Origin: Bacteroidales bacterium
GTDB lineage: Bacteria > Bacteroidota > Bacteroidia > Bacteroidales > UBA932
Length of the DNA stretch: 45,913 nt
Assembly: GCA_024401995.1 (NCBI GenBank)
Contig: JAKSJZ010000006.1
Coordinates: forward strand, 1 to 45,913
Direction of reading: 5' to 3'
A program made the translations under genes and the position numbers. Positions within the stretch are counted from its first letter, which is position 1. Every line of letters begins with the position of its first letter. The notes under the pieces were generated by a model. The model saw nothing but the letters and a program-made list of their open reading frames with translations. It had not been told where the DNA came from and searched no databases. This document shows, one piece after another, positions 34,893 to 43,472 of the stretch.

Positions 34893-36650
34893 TCACTCCG
34901 CGGCGTAAACCTGCTCGCCTTCGAAGAACGTTGACAGCACCTTGATCTTGTGAATGTCCGACGAGTCGCAGACGAAGGCGTCATTGTCGAAGACGACGAA
35001 ATCCGCCCATTTGCCGGGCGATATGCTGCCGCGTTCATTCTCGATATGCAGCTGGTATGCCCCGTTGATCGTGAGCGAACGAAGCACCTGCATCCTTGTA
35101 AGAAGTTCCTGCGGCCACCACGGAGTGCTCGGTATATCAAGTATGACATCCCTCATCGAACCGGTCACGGCAATCTCCATAATGCCCATAGGGTCTATCG
35201 GGGAGCCGCTGTTCGCGGGGAAGTCGCTGTGCGAGGTGACGGTCACTCCTTTCTCGACAAGCGACTTCATCGGGTAAGACTTGTCTCCCATACCTTCCGG
35301 GACAATCTCCGGGATGATATATCTGATGCCTTCCAGCATCACGACGTGCCACAACATGCCGGATATGACGATAATGTCATTGTCGGCGCATATTTGCTTG
35401 TCCTCGTCGATCATATTGCGCACGTGGGCAAGGGAGTTGCGCATGGGCTTGCAGTCGGGGCCGAGCGATTCGTATGCCTTGACCGCTATGTCCACCGCCT
35501 TGTCCCCCATAGTGTGGATGTGCATCGAGAATCCGGCGTCGGACGCCGCTTTCGAGATGTCGGCCACTTCCGACTGCTCCCAGTTCTGGATGCCTTCGTG
35601 CCCGTCGGGATACGGCTTGGACGTGAGGCCGGTTCCGCCTTCCACCGTGCCGTCTATGAACAGTTTGATGAAGTTGGGGAACACGTGGGTTGACGCGTAT
35701 CTGCTGCAGGCGAAGGCCTTGGTGAGTTCCTGATCGAGTTGGGTATTGGAACTCTCTATCTCGTACGACAGGCCCAGGTTCATCCTCAGGCCGCCCTCGC
35801 GGTCGAGCGCCTGCGCCGCCGCCATAAGTTCCTCTCCGCCGAAATAGTTGGACCAGGCGTCCATATACATCGTGTATCCGTTCTTGTGGAGCATCGCACA
35901 GGAAGACTGGATGACCTTTTTTGCGCCTTCGTCGGTAAGTACCTCATTGAAGGGGATGCCGTGTTGGCGGACGTAAGTTCCGGCCTGTTCCTTCAGCAGT
36001 CCGGTAGCCTTGTTGTCGGCGCCGGTACAGATTTCCCCGCCGCGAATCTGGCCCATAATCAGGTTGCCCTCGGCATCGGTCACGCCGGCGTTGACAAGGC
36101 ACTTGGTGTTGGCAAGCCCCTTGTGCCCTTCGGAGTCATTCATATAGAGGGGCAGATCCGGACATATTTCGTCCAGTTCCAGTCTTGTGAACAGGTCTTC
36201 CATAAGAAGGAGCTGGTAATTCCAGCCGATTGCGTAGACAAACTTCCTGCCGTAGTGCTTGGCACGCATATATTCCCTCTCAAGCTTGGTCTTTATGGAT
36301 GCTTTCGTGTCCTCGAATTCGCTTATCTTCACTGCGTTGGCAAGCGTGAGAGAACGGTCCATAAGATAATGGGCGTGGCTCTCGGCGCACCCCGGTATAA
36401 TCATCCCGCCGCCGGCCAGGTCAATCACCCTGGTCCTGCTGCCGCTGACAAATCTTCCGACGCTTGACCTGGAGCCGACACATACGAATCTGCCGTCCCT
36501 GACGGCAAAGCCTTCGGCTGCGGGCATTAGGTTGTCAGCCGTGTAAACCGGGCCGTACACCACAAGGTCGGCACGCTCCGATTCCGGAATCTTGGAACAG
36601 GCGCAGCAGGTAAACAGGGTGAGCGCCGCAATCTTCAATACAGATTTCAT
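34893..36650 (-). CDS. YtcJ-like amidohydrolase lipoprotein
   Basis: 585 residues with lipoprotein signal MKSVLKIAALTLFTCCAC (Cys18). The metal-dependent hydrolase fold (Amidohydro_3/YtcJ group) is shown by MIIPGCAESHAHYLMD (first metal His pair), the strand LFIDGTVEGGTGL, GFSMHIHTMGDKAVDIAV, NSLAHVRNM, VTSHSDFPANSGSP and the C-terminal ISPGKWADFVVFDND. The substrate is unknown; relatives hydrolyse N-acyl or cyclic amide bonds. It follows the MFS transporter by 6 bases, so it is transcribed from the hexuronate control region, which suggests a role in releasing or processing the transported compound. That link is inference. Confidence 0.87.
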   Translation of the reverse strand: MKSVLKIAALTLFTCCACSKIPESERADLVVYGPVYTADNLMPAAEGFAVRDGRFVCVGSRSSVGRFVSGSRTRVIDLAGGGMIIPGCAESHAHYLMDRSLTLANAVKISEFEDTKASIKTKLEREYMRAKHYGRKFVYAIGWNYQLLLMEDLFTRLELDEICPDLPLYMNDSEGHKGLANTKCLVNAGVTDAEGNLIMGQIRGGEICTGADNKATGLLKEQAGTYVRQHGIPFNEVLTDEGAKKVIQSSCAMLHKNGYTMYMDAWSNYFGGEELMAAAQALDREGGLRMNLGLSYEIESSNTQLDQELTKAFACSRYASTHVFPNFIKLFIDGTVEGGTGLTSKPYPDGHEGIQNWEQSEVADISKAASDAGFSMHIHTMGDKAVDIAVKAYESLGPDCKPMRNSLAHVRNMIDEDKQICADNDIIVISGMLWHVVMLEGIRYIIPEIVPEGMGDKSYPMKSLVEKGVTVTSHSDFPANSGSPIDPMGIMEIAVTGSMRDVILDIPSTPWWPQELLTRMQVLRSLTINGAYQLHIENERGSISPGKWADFVVFDNDAFVCDSSDIHKIKVLSTFFEGEQVYAAE

Positions 36651-36656
36651 AGTTGA

Positions 36657-38105
36657 TTACAGGGTTATTTGTTTGTATTTGGGTACAAGGCTCTTCATCA
36701 GAACCCAGGCAAACAGGTAGGCGACACCGCAGAAGCAGAATACCGTGAAGTAGCCTGCCGGCTTGCCCTCGAATCCGAGGAAGGTGAATGCGCTGCCCGC
36801 GTTCTCGGCGTAGGTGAACAGGTTGCCCGCCACTTTCTGTACAATCATCGATCCTACGCCTCCCGCCATCGCACCTATGCCGGTAACCGTCGCTATGGTG
36901 CTCCTGGGAAACATGTCGCCGATGGTCGAGAACAGGTTTGCGGACCAGGCCTGATGCCCGGCTGCCGCCAGGCCTATCAGGACTACGGGCCACCAGGGGC
37001 TGTTGAAATGCATCCCTAGGGGCTGCGCCAGAAGGGCCGACAGGGGGAAGAAGGCGAAGATGAGCATCGAGAGCATACGCCCGTTGTAGGGATGCATCCC
37101 CTTCTTCTCCACAAATATCTTCGGCAGGTATCCGCCTCCGATCGAGACCACCGTCACGATGGCATAGAGCGTGAATATCAGGGCCTGCCCGAGACGGGAG
37201 GTCGCCGGGGCGTCGAACTGGTTGCTGAAGTAGGACGGAGCCCAGAACAGGAAGAACCACCATACGCCGTCGGTCAGGAATTTGCCGACGATGAACGCCC
37301 AGGTCTGCCTGTATGTGAAACATTTTGCGAAAGGGATGGCCTTCTGGGACGCAAGGGCGGCCTTTTCGGCGGCTTCCGCCTCGTCATCCTGATGGACATA
37401 TTCGAGTTCTGCCGCGTTGACGTGCCTACTGTCCTCCGGTTTGTCATACATGAACGCCCAGAAGAACATCCAGATGAATCCCAGGGCACCTATGATTATG
37501 AACGCCATCTCCCAGCCGAACTTCAAGGCAAGGGGCGGTATGCACAGGGGAGCCGCGAGAGCGCCCACCGAGGCGCCCGCGTTGAAGATGGACGTCGCGA
37601 ACGCCCGGTCCTTCTTAGGGAAGTATTCGGCGGTCACCTTGACTGCAGCGGGGAAATTGCCCGCTTCGCCCAGGGCCAGCACGCCGCGGCAGAGCAGGAA
37701 CAGGTAAACCGAGGTGGTGGAGATGGCCAGGGCGACGTTGGAGGCGACCTCCATACCTTTCAGGGAGACGGGGTCTTCACCGGTGATAAGCCCGGTGGCC
37801 CACCCGCAGGCGGCATGCATGCAGGCTCCCAGCGACCATACGCCGATTGCTATGATATAACCTTTCTTGGTCCCCATCCAATCTACGAACTTGCCCGCGA
37901 ACAGGCAGGCGAGCGCGTACAGTATGGAGAAGAAACTGGTGATGGTGCCGTAGTCGGCGTCAGTCCAGTGGAACTCGGGCTTGATGAACTCCTCATAGGT
38001 CAGGGAGAGGACCTGGCGGTCGAGGTAGTTGACCGTGGTCGCGACAAAAAGCAGCGAGCACAGCCACCAGCGCCAGTTGGTCATCAGTTGTTTTTGCGTT
38101 GACAT
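36657..38105 (-). CDS. MFS transporter, hexuronate (ExuT-like) type
   Basis: A 482-residue major facilitator with 12 membrane segments of the anion:cation symporter group. NYLDRQVLSLTYEEFIKPEF near the start and GEAGNFPAAVKVTAEYFPKKDR (about 160-180) are typical of ExuT/glucarate-type sugar acid carriers. FNAGASVGALAAPLCIP and a long C-terminal half with GYLPKIFVEKKG follow. Divergent transcription from uxaC supports import of D-glucuronate or D-galacturonate. The two inserted stretches (VSLKGMEVASN and the charged loop at about 235-260) lengthen it beyond the usual 430 residues. Confidence 0.88.
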   Translation of the reverse strand: MSTQKQLMTNWRWWLCSLLFVATTVNYLDRQVLSLTYEEFIKPEFHWTDADYGTITSFFSILYALACLFAGKFVDWMGTKKGYIIAIGVWSLGACMHAACGWATGLITGEDPVSLKGMEVASNVALAISTTSVYLFLLCRGVLALGEAGNFPAAVKVTAEYFPKKDRAFATSIFNAGASVGALAAPLCIPPLALKFGWEMAFIIIGALGFIWMFFWAFMYDKPEDSRHVNAAELEYVHQDDEAEAAEKAALASQKAIPFAKCFTYRQTWAFIVGKFLTDGVWWFFLFWAPSYFSNQFDAPATSRLGQALIFTLYAIVTVVSIGGGYLPKIFVEKKGMHPYNGRMLSMLIFAFFPLSALLAQPLGMHFNSPWWPVVLIGLAAAGHQAWSANLFSTIGDMFPRSTIATVTGIGAMAGGVGSMIVQKVAGNLFTYAENAGSAFTFLGFEGKPAGYFTVFCFCGVAYLFAWVLMKSLVPKYKQITL

Positions 38106-38135
38106 GGTTGACTGATTAATAATGCTGATTTACAA

Positions 38136-38146
38136 GCGATATTCGC
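38136..38146. promoter_or_regulatory. Possible operator palindrome in the hexuronate divergent region
   Basis: GCGATATTCGC has complementary 4-base arms (GCGA/TCGC) around TAT. It overlaps the edge of the transporter -7 box, where a repressor could act. The half-sites are short, so this is only a candidate. Confidence 0.25.
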
Positions 38147-38153
38147 AAAAATA
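38146..38153 (-). promoter_or_regulatory. MFS/amidohydrolase promoter (-7 box TATTTTTG)
   Basis: TATTTTTG on the minus strand fits TAnnTTTG, 40 bases before ATG 38105. Confidence 0.5.
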
Positions 38154-38166
38154 TCAATTTTATTCG

Positions 38167-38174
38167 TATTTTTG
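38167..38174 (+). promoter_or_regulatory. uxaC operon promoter (-7 box TATTTTTG)
   Basis: TATTTTTG on the plus strand, 27 bases before the uxaC ATG. It is the same octamer as the divergent box, 13 bases away, so the two promoters share their control region. Confidence 0.5.
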
Positions 38175-38201
38175 AATTTGCACTGAAACTTTTGGTCCGA
38201 T

Positions 38202-39617
38202 ATGTCTTTCATCAATGAAGATTTCCTGCTCTCCACCGGCACGGCGCGTGAACTTTACCGCCGCAGCGCGGAGAAAATGCCCATCATCGACTATCATTGC
38301 CATCTCTCTCCCCAGCAGATAGCCCGGAACGTCAGGTTCCGCGACATCACGCAGTTGTGGCTGGTTGACGGCCATACCGGAGACCACTACAAGTGGCGTG
38401 CGATGAGGGCCAACGGGGTGAGCGAGGATTATATCACCGGAGGAGGCCACAGTGCCTGGGAAGTCTTCGAGAAGTGGGCGGAGACTATGCCTTACGCGAT
38501 GAGGAATCCCCTTTACCACTGGTCCCATCTGGAACTCAAGAGGGTGTTCGGTATAGACAAGGTGCTCGGGCCCGGGACGGCGAGGGAGATATTCGAGGAG
38601 TGCAACGCCCTTCTGGCGACGGAGGAGTTCCGTGGCCAGGCCCTTATAAGAAAGTTCAATGTCGAAGTTGTATGCACTACGGACGATCCGGCGGATGACC
38701 TTCGCTGGCACCGTATGATAGCGGAACATCCTTTCGGTACGAAGGTCCTTCCGGCCTGGAGGCCCGACAAGGCGATGGCCCTGGAGAATCCGGCCGCATA
38801 CAGAGAATATATGGAGACCCTCGGCGGGGCGGCGGGGATGGAGATCAGGACATACCGTGACTTGTGCGAGGCCCTGGGAAGGCGGCACGATTTCTTCGCG
38901 GCCAACGGCTGCAGGCTGTCCGACCACGGACTCGCGTGTTTCTACGGCATCGGTTATACCGATTCGGAGATAGAGGGCATTTTTGCGAAAGTGATGGCCG
39001 GCAGGACCGTGAACGGGGAGGAAATCGCCAAGTTCCGCAGCGCATTCCTGCACGACCAGGCGGTAATGGATGCGGAGTCCGGATGGGTGCAGCAATACCA
39101 CGTCGGTGTCATCCGCAACAACAATACCCGTATGTTCGACCTGGTGGGACCCGATGCCGGATGTGATTCGGTCCTCGACTGTGCGCTGGCTGAAGACGGC
39201 AACCGTTTCTTCGACAGGCTCGCTTCGGAGGAGAAGCTGGCGAAGACCATCCTGTACTGCCTCAATCCCAAGGACAATGCGGTGATGATGACTATGGCAT
39301 ACAACTTCAATGACGGTACGGTGCCGGGCAAGATGCAGTTCGGCTCCGGCTGGTGGTTCCTCGACCAGGAGGTGGGTATGCGCCGCCAGCTGGATTCGCT
39401 CTCGATGCTGGGGCTTCTGAGCCGTTTCGTCGGTATGCTCACCGACTCCCGCAGTTTCATAAGTTATCCGCGCCACGAATATTTCCGCCGCATATTGTGC
39501 GACGTTCTGGGAAAGGATGTGGAGCAGGGCAGGATACCGGCGGACGAAATCGGGACCGTACACCGTATGGTGCGGGACATTTCATACAACAACGCAAAGG
39601 ATTATTTCGGTTTCTGA
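38202..39617 (+). CDS. uxaC: Glucuronate isomerase
   Basis: This 471-residue enzyme converts D-glucuronate to D-fructuronate (and D-galacturonate to tagaturonate). Family signatures are FLLSTGTARELYRRSAEKMP, IIDYHCHLSPQQIARN (the His pair), YKWRAMRANGVSEDYITG, VVCTTDDPADDLRWH and the C-terminal SFISYPRHEYFRRILCD and WWFLDQEVGMRRQLD. The length fits the standard 465-472. It starts the plus-strand hexuronate run; the kinase follows after one base. Confidence 0.96.
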   Translation: MSFINEDFLLSTGTARELYRRSAEKMPIIDYHCHLSPQQIARNVRFRDITQLWLVDGHTGDHYKWRAMRANGVSEDYITGGGHSAWEVFEKWAETMPYAMRNPLYHWSHLELKRVFGIDKVLGPGTAREIFEECNALLATEEFRGQALIRKFNVEVVCTTDDPADDLRWHRMIAEHPFGTKVLPAWRPDKAMALENPAAYREYMETLGGAAGMEIRTYRDLCEALGRRHDFFAANGCRLSDHGLACFYGIGYTDSEIEGIFAKVMAGRTVNGEEIAKFRSAFLHDQAVMDAESGWVQQYHVGVIRNNNTRMFDLVGPDAGCDSVLDCALAEDGNRFFDRLASEEKLAKTILYCLNPKDNAVMMTMAYNFNDGTVPGKMQFGSGWWFLDQEVGMRRQLDSLSMLGLLSRFVGMLTDSRSFISYPRHEYFRRILCDVLGKDVEQGRIPADEIGTVHRMVRDISYNNAKDYFGF

Positions 39618-39618
39618 T

Positions 39619-40698
39619 ATGGATATCAGTCTTAAGCAGGGCTGCAGATATGCCCTTCTCGTCCCCACCAGCATGGGGCTTCGCATTGCGCCCGACAGCG
39701 GCCAGCCGGTTCAGAGCAGCAATCTGTTCCGCCTTCAGGCCACCAGCGCCGAGACAAACGTGGCAAGTGTCGCCTCATATCTGGGGTTGCCCGTGAAAGT
39801 GCTTTCGGCCTTCGTCGCGGGGAGTCCTTTCTCCGCCTTCATAAAGTCCGACCTGCGCTCGCGCGGGATGGATTTCGAGGGCCCCGACGTGCCGCAGGGA
39901 GGTCCCTGGGGGTATCGCCATCAGATAAACGTTGCCGACAGCGGATACGGTTCCCGCGGCCCCCGTGTATGGAATGACCGTGCGGGGGAGGTCGGACGCA
40001 CGCTGGACGCAAAGGACTTCGACCTTGACCGCATTTTCGGGAGGGAAGGGGTGCAGATCGTGCACTTGAGCGGACTGATAGGGGCTCTCAGCCCCGAGAC
40101 CGGCAGGTTCTGTCTTGAGATTGTGCGCGCAGCGAAGAAGTACGGCACCCGCATAAGTTTCGATTTGAATTATCGCGCGTCTTTCTGGAAGGGGCGTGAA
40201 GAGGAGCTGCGTGCGGTATTTTATGAGATATGCAGCCTCTCCGACATAATTGTCGGCAATGAGGAGGATTTCCAGCTTTGTCTGGGTATCGAAGGTCCCG
40301 AAGCGGGAGGCAGGGACGTCGCCTCCCGGATTGACGGGTTCAAGGAGATGATCGGACGTGTGAAGAGGGCGTTCCCCAATGCGGGAGTGTTCGCCACCAC
40401 GCTGCGTCAGGTCAATGACGCCAACAGCCACGATTGGGGCGCCGTTATGCTTGCCGGAGACAAGTGGCAGGTGGTGGAACCCCGCAGGATACACGTCCTG
40501 GACCGCATAGGCGGTGGCGACGGTTTCGTGGGCGGCCTTCTCTATTCGATACTGAAGGGATGGGCGCCGGAGAAGTGGATACGGTTCGGCTGGGCTTCGG
40601 GCGCACTTGCGACGACCTTCCTCACAGATTACGCGCAGCCTGCCGACGAAGAGCAGGTCTGGAGCGTATGGGAGGGCAATGCCCGTGTAATGAGATAG
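39619..40698 (+). CDS. PfkB-family sugar-acid kinase (possible gluconate or KDG kinase)
   Basis: 359 residues from ATG 39619; the longer frame lies inside uxaC. The ribokinase fold is shown by SAETNVASVASYLGLPVKVL near the N-terminus, ISFDLNYRASFWKG, DIIVGNEEDFQL and the catalytic anion-hole segment DRIGGGDGFVGGLLY, with its Asp. Automatic annotation would probably give 2-dehydro-3-deoxygluconokinase. However, the block YGSRGPRVWNDRAGEVGRTL belongs to a PfkB subgroup that, as far as I recall, sits beside LarA-like and 6-phosphogluconate dehydrogenase genes. Phosphorylation of D-gluconate to 6-phosphogluconate would fit the next genes better. Substrate unproven. Confidence 0.85.
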   Translation: MDISLKQGCRYALLVPTSMGLRIAPDSGQPVQSSNLFRLQATSAETNVASVASYLGLPVKVLSAFVAGSPFSAFIKSDLRSRGMDFEGPDVPQGGPWGYRHQINVADSGYGSRGPRVWNDRAGEVGRTLDAKDFDLDRIFGREGVQIVHLSGLIGALSPETGRFCLEIVRAAKKYGTRISFDLNYRASFWKGREEELRAVFYEICSLSDIIVGNEEDFQLCLGIEGPEAGGRDVASRIDGFKEMIGRVKRAFPNAGVFATTLRQVNDANSHDWGAVMLAGDKWQVVEPRRIHVLDRIGGGDGFVGGLLYSILKGWAPEKWIRFGWASGALATTFLTDYAQPADEEQVWSVWEGNARVMR

Positions 40699-40702
40699 GT
40701 AT

Positions 40703-41971
40703 ATGCTCTATTTTGCCAGAGGCTCCAGGACCGATGTAATCACTCCCGATGAGGTGAGGGAGGCCCTCTTTTCGGTTTTCAAGGGTATGGGCCGGAGAAG
40801 AAGGGTGCTTGCGATTCCTCCGGATTTCACCCGGATCAATTCTTTTGCCGGCCGGATTACGGAGATGGCGAATGACTATTACGGCGATGCCCTGACCGAC
40901 GTCCTTCCGGCCCTGGGTACACATTCCCCGATGACTGCCGGCCAGATTAAGGCCATGTTCGGCAGCGTGCCGGCGGGCAAGTTCCGGGTACACGACTGGC
41001 GCAACGGAGTGAAGACCATAGGGACCGTCCCCGGCGAATATGTCAGTAAGGTCTCGGAAGGTATGCTCGATTTCCCGCTCGAAGTGCAGGTCAACGGGCT
41101 TCTGCTCGACCCGTCCTTCGACCTCATATTGTCCATAGGCCAGGTGGTCCCCCACGAGGTGATAGGGATGTCGAACTACAACAAGAACATATTTGTGGGC
41201 GTCGGCGGCTCCGATTTCATCAACAAGAGCCACTTCCTCGGGGCGTGTTACGGTATGGAGAGGATAATGGGCAGGGCGGAGTCGCCCGTGCGCAGCGTAT
41301 TCGGATATGCCGATACCAATTTTGCCGCGCATCTCCCCATCGTTTACGTGCTTACGGTGCGTGACAGGCAGGACGGGGAGATGGTCACCAGGGGACTTTT
41401 CATAGGTGACGGCCCCGAATGTTTCCACAAGGCGGCGGCTCTTTCGCTGGAGACAAATTTCACTATGGTGGACAGGCAGATACGCAAGTGCGTCGTGTAT
41501 CTCGATCCTGAGGAGTTCAAGAGTACGTGGCTGGGCAACAAGGCCGTTTACCGTACCCGTATGGCGATAGCCGACGGCGGGGAACTGATAATTCTGGCTC
41601 CGGGCCTCCGGGAGTTCGGGGAGGATGCGGCCATAGACGCACTGATACGCAGGTACGGCTACAGGGGGACGCGCCAAATCCTCGACTGTACGGCGGCCGA
41701 CAAGGCCCTGCAGGAGAATCTGAGCGCTCCCGCACACCTTATTCACGGCTCATCGGAGGGGCGGTTTGCGATTACCTGCTGCCCGTGCGGCGGCCTGACG
41801 CGTGAGGAAATCGAGGGTGTGGGCTATGGTTATTGCAGCTATGACCGTATGGCGGCGAAGTATTCCCCGGACCGGCTCAGGGACGGGTGGAACGTGGTTG
41901 ACGGGGAGGAAATATACTATATAAGCAATCCGGTGCTTGGCCTTTGGGCCCATCCCGACCGGTTCAGGTAA
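40703..41971 (+). CDS. LarA-superfamily nickel-pincer racemase/epimerase; candidate D-mannonate/D-gluconate 2-epimerase
   Basis: 422 residues of the lactate racemase (LarA, DUF2088) superfamily. The key positions align with Lactobacillus plantarum LarA by spacing: D41-x-x-R44 (PPDFTRI, as D72/R75), H74 (GTHSPMT, as H108), H151 (VVPHEVIG, as H174), K161 (NYNKNIF, the Lys that covalently holds the Ni-pincer nucleotide, as K184) and H177 (NKSHFLG, as H200). The 10- and 16-residue spacings H151-K161-H177 match exactly. The enzyme should therefore racemise or epimerise a 2-hydroxy acid through hydride transfer. The hexuronate neighbours point to C2 epimerisation of D-mannonate to D-gluconate. The cofactor needs LarB, LarC and LarE, not encoded here. 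Confidence 0.85.
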   Translation: MLYFARGSRTDVITPDEVREALFSVFKGMGRRRRVLAIPPDFTRINSFAGRITEMANDYYGDALTDVLPALGTHSPMTAGQIKAMFGSVPAGKFRVHDWRNGVKTIGTVPGEYVSKVSEGMLDFPLEVQVNGLLLDPSFDLILSIGQVVPHEVIGMSNYNKNIFVGVGGSDFINKSHFLGACYGMERIMGRAESPVRSVFGYADTNFAAHLPIVYVLTVRDRQDGEMVTRGLFIGDGPECFHKAAALSLETNFTMVDRQIRKCVVYLDPEEFKSTWLGNKAVYRTRMAIADGGELIILAPGLREFGEDAAIDALIRRYGYRGTRQILDCTAADKALQENLSAPAHLIHGSSEGRFAITCCPCGGLTREEIEGVGYGYCSYDRMAAKYSPDRLRDGWNVVDGEEIYYISNPVLGLWAHPDRFR

Positions 41972-41996
41972 ACGACACTTCTAAAAACTGCACGAT

Positions 41997-43451
41997 ATGG
42001 AAAAATCTGACATCGGACTTGTAGGACTTGCCGTAATGGGCGAGAATCTGGTCCTGAATATGGAAAGCAAGGGTTTCAGGGTAAGCGTGTTCAACCGCAC
42101 GGTCGAGAAGGTGGACAAGTTCATCTCCGGACGCGGCAAGGGCAGGAACGTTTACGGAGCGCATTCGCTCGAAGAGCTTGTGGAGTCGCTCAAGACGCCC
42201 AGGAGGGTGTTTCTTATGGTCAAGGCGGGACAGGCCGTGGATGATTTCATCGACAGGCTCATTCCCCTGCTTTCAAAGGGTGACATAATAATTGACGGAG
42301 GCAACACCCATTTTCCCGATACTGCGCGCAGGACGGCCTATGTCGAGAGCAAGGGCCTCCTGTATGTCGGGACGGGGGTTTCCGGGGGCGAAGAGGGGGC
42401 GCTGAAGGGCCCCTCGATGATGCCCGGAGGTTCGCCGGCCGCCTGGCCCTGCGTCAAGCCCATTTTCCAGAGCATATGTGCCAGGGTGGAGGACGGCAGC
42501 CCCTGCTGCGACTGGGTCGGCGAGGGAGGAGCCGGTCATTTCGTGAAGATGGTCCACAACGGCATAGAGTACGGAGACATCCAGCTCATCTGCGAGTGTT
42601 ACCAGATAATGAAGGACATATTGGGTATGACCAACGAAGAGATGCACGCGACATTCGCGGAGTGGAACAGGGGCGACCTTGACAGCTACCTCGTGGAGAT
42701 TACCCGTGACATCCTGGCAAAGAAGGACGAGGACGGAAGATATGTGCTCGACTATATCCTCGATACGGCCGGGCAGAAGGGGACCGGCAAGTGGACGGCG
42801 GTTTCCGCCCTCGACCAGGGAGTGCCCCTGACCCTTATCGGGGAATCCGTGTTTGCACGCTGCCTGTCTGCCCAGAAGGAGGAGCGTGTGGCGGCTTCGC
42901 GTATTCTCGAGGGGCCGGAACCCCGCAGGTTCACCGGAGACCGCAAGGCTTTCCTGGAAGACCTGCGCAAGGCCCTGTTTGCGGCCAAGGTTGTTTCATA
43001 TGCGCAGGGGTATGCTCTGATGCGCGCCGCGGCCGCGGAGTATGGCTGGAACCTGAATTATGGCGGCATAGCCCTTATGTGGAGAGGCGGCTGCATCATC
43101 CGCAGCGTATTCCTCGGCAAAATCAAGGATGCGTTCGACAAGAACCCCGACATCGCCAATATCCTTCTCGACCCCTATTTCAGCGCGAAGATGGCCGATG
43201 CCCAGCAGGGCTGGCGGAATGTCCTCTGCACGGCAATGCAGAACGGAGTGCCGGCCCCCTGTATGACTGCCGGGCTGGAGTACTACGACGGCTACCGTTC
43301 CGAACGGCTGCCGGCCAATCTTCTGCAGGCGCAACGGGATTTCTTCGGAGCCCATACCTATGAGCGTACCGACAGGCCGCGCGGCGAGTTCTTCCACACC
43401 AACTGGACGGGACACGGCGGCGAGACCGTAGCGGGAACATATATCGCGTAG
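41997..43451 (+). CDS. gnd: 6-phosphogluconate dehydrogenase (decarboxylating)
   Basis: 484 residues; oxidises 6-phosphogluconate to ribulose 5-phosphate and CO2 with NAD(P)+. The Rossmann start is IGLVGLAVMGENLVLNM, and NRT (38-40) suggests NADP preference. IIDGGNTHFPDT, GTGVSGGEEGALKGPSMMPGG and the catalytic block GAGHFVKMVHNGIEYGD (Lys and Glu) follow. The C-terminal FHTNWTGHGG contains the His that closes over substrate. The length is that of the standard homodimeric enzyme. It lies 25 bases after the LarA gene. Its place among hexuronate genes, rather than with zwf/pgl, suggests that its 6-phosphogluconate is made from sugar acids. Confidence 0.96.
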   Translation: MEKSDIGLVGLAVMGENLVLNMESKGFRVSVFNRTVEKVDKFISGRGKGRNVYGAHSLEELVESLKTPRRVFLMVKAGQAVDDFIDRLIPLLSKGDIIIDGGNTHFPDTARRTAYVESKGLLYVGTGVSGGEEGALKGPSMMPGGSPAAWPCVKPIFQSICARVEDGSPCCDWVGEGGAGHFVKMVHNGIEYGDIQLICECYQIMKDILGMTNEEMHATFAEWNRGDLDSYLVEITRDILAKKDEDGRYVLDYILDTAGQKGTGKWTAVSALDQGVPLTLIGESVFARCLSAQKEERVAASRILEGPEPRRFTGDRKAFLEDLRKALFAAKVVSYAQGYALMRAAAAEYGWNLNYGGIALMWRGGCIIRSVFLGKIKDAFDKNPDIANILLDPYFSAKMADAQQGWRNVLCTAMQNGVPAPCMTAGLEYYDGYRSERLPANLLQAQRDFFGAHTYERTDRPRGEFFHTNWTGHGGETVAGTYIA

Positions 43452-43472
43452 AACACAAAAAAACTTTTCAGG

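Noticed and set aside
38160..39563. 467-residue frame antisense to uxaC
   Set aside because: Shadow of uxaC; it would also end beyond the divergent promoter region.
39619..40698. Ordinary Entner-Doudoroff style KDG pathway
   Set aside because: A plain KDG kinase reading needs mannonate dehydratase and KDPG aldolase, neither of which is in the window, while gnd and a LarA-like gene are. It is not excluded if those genes are elsewhere.
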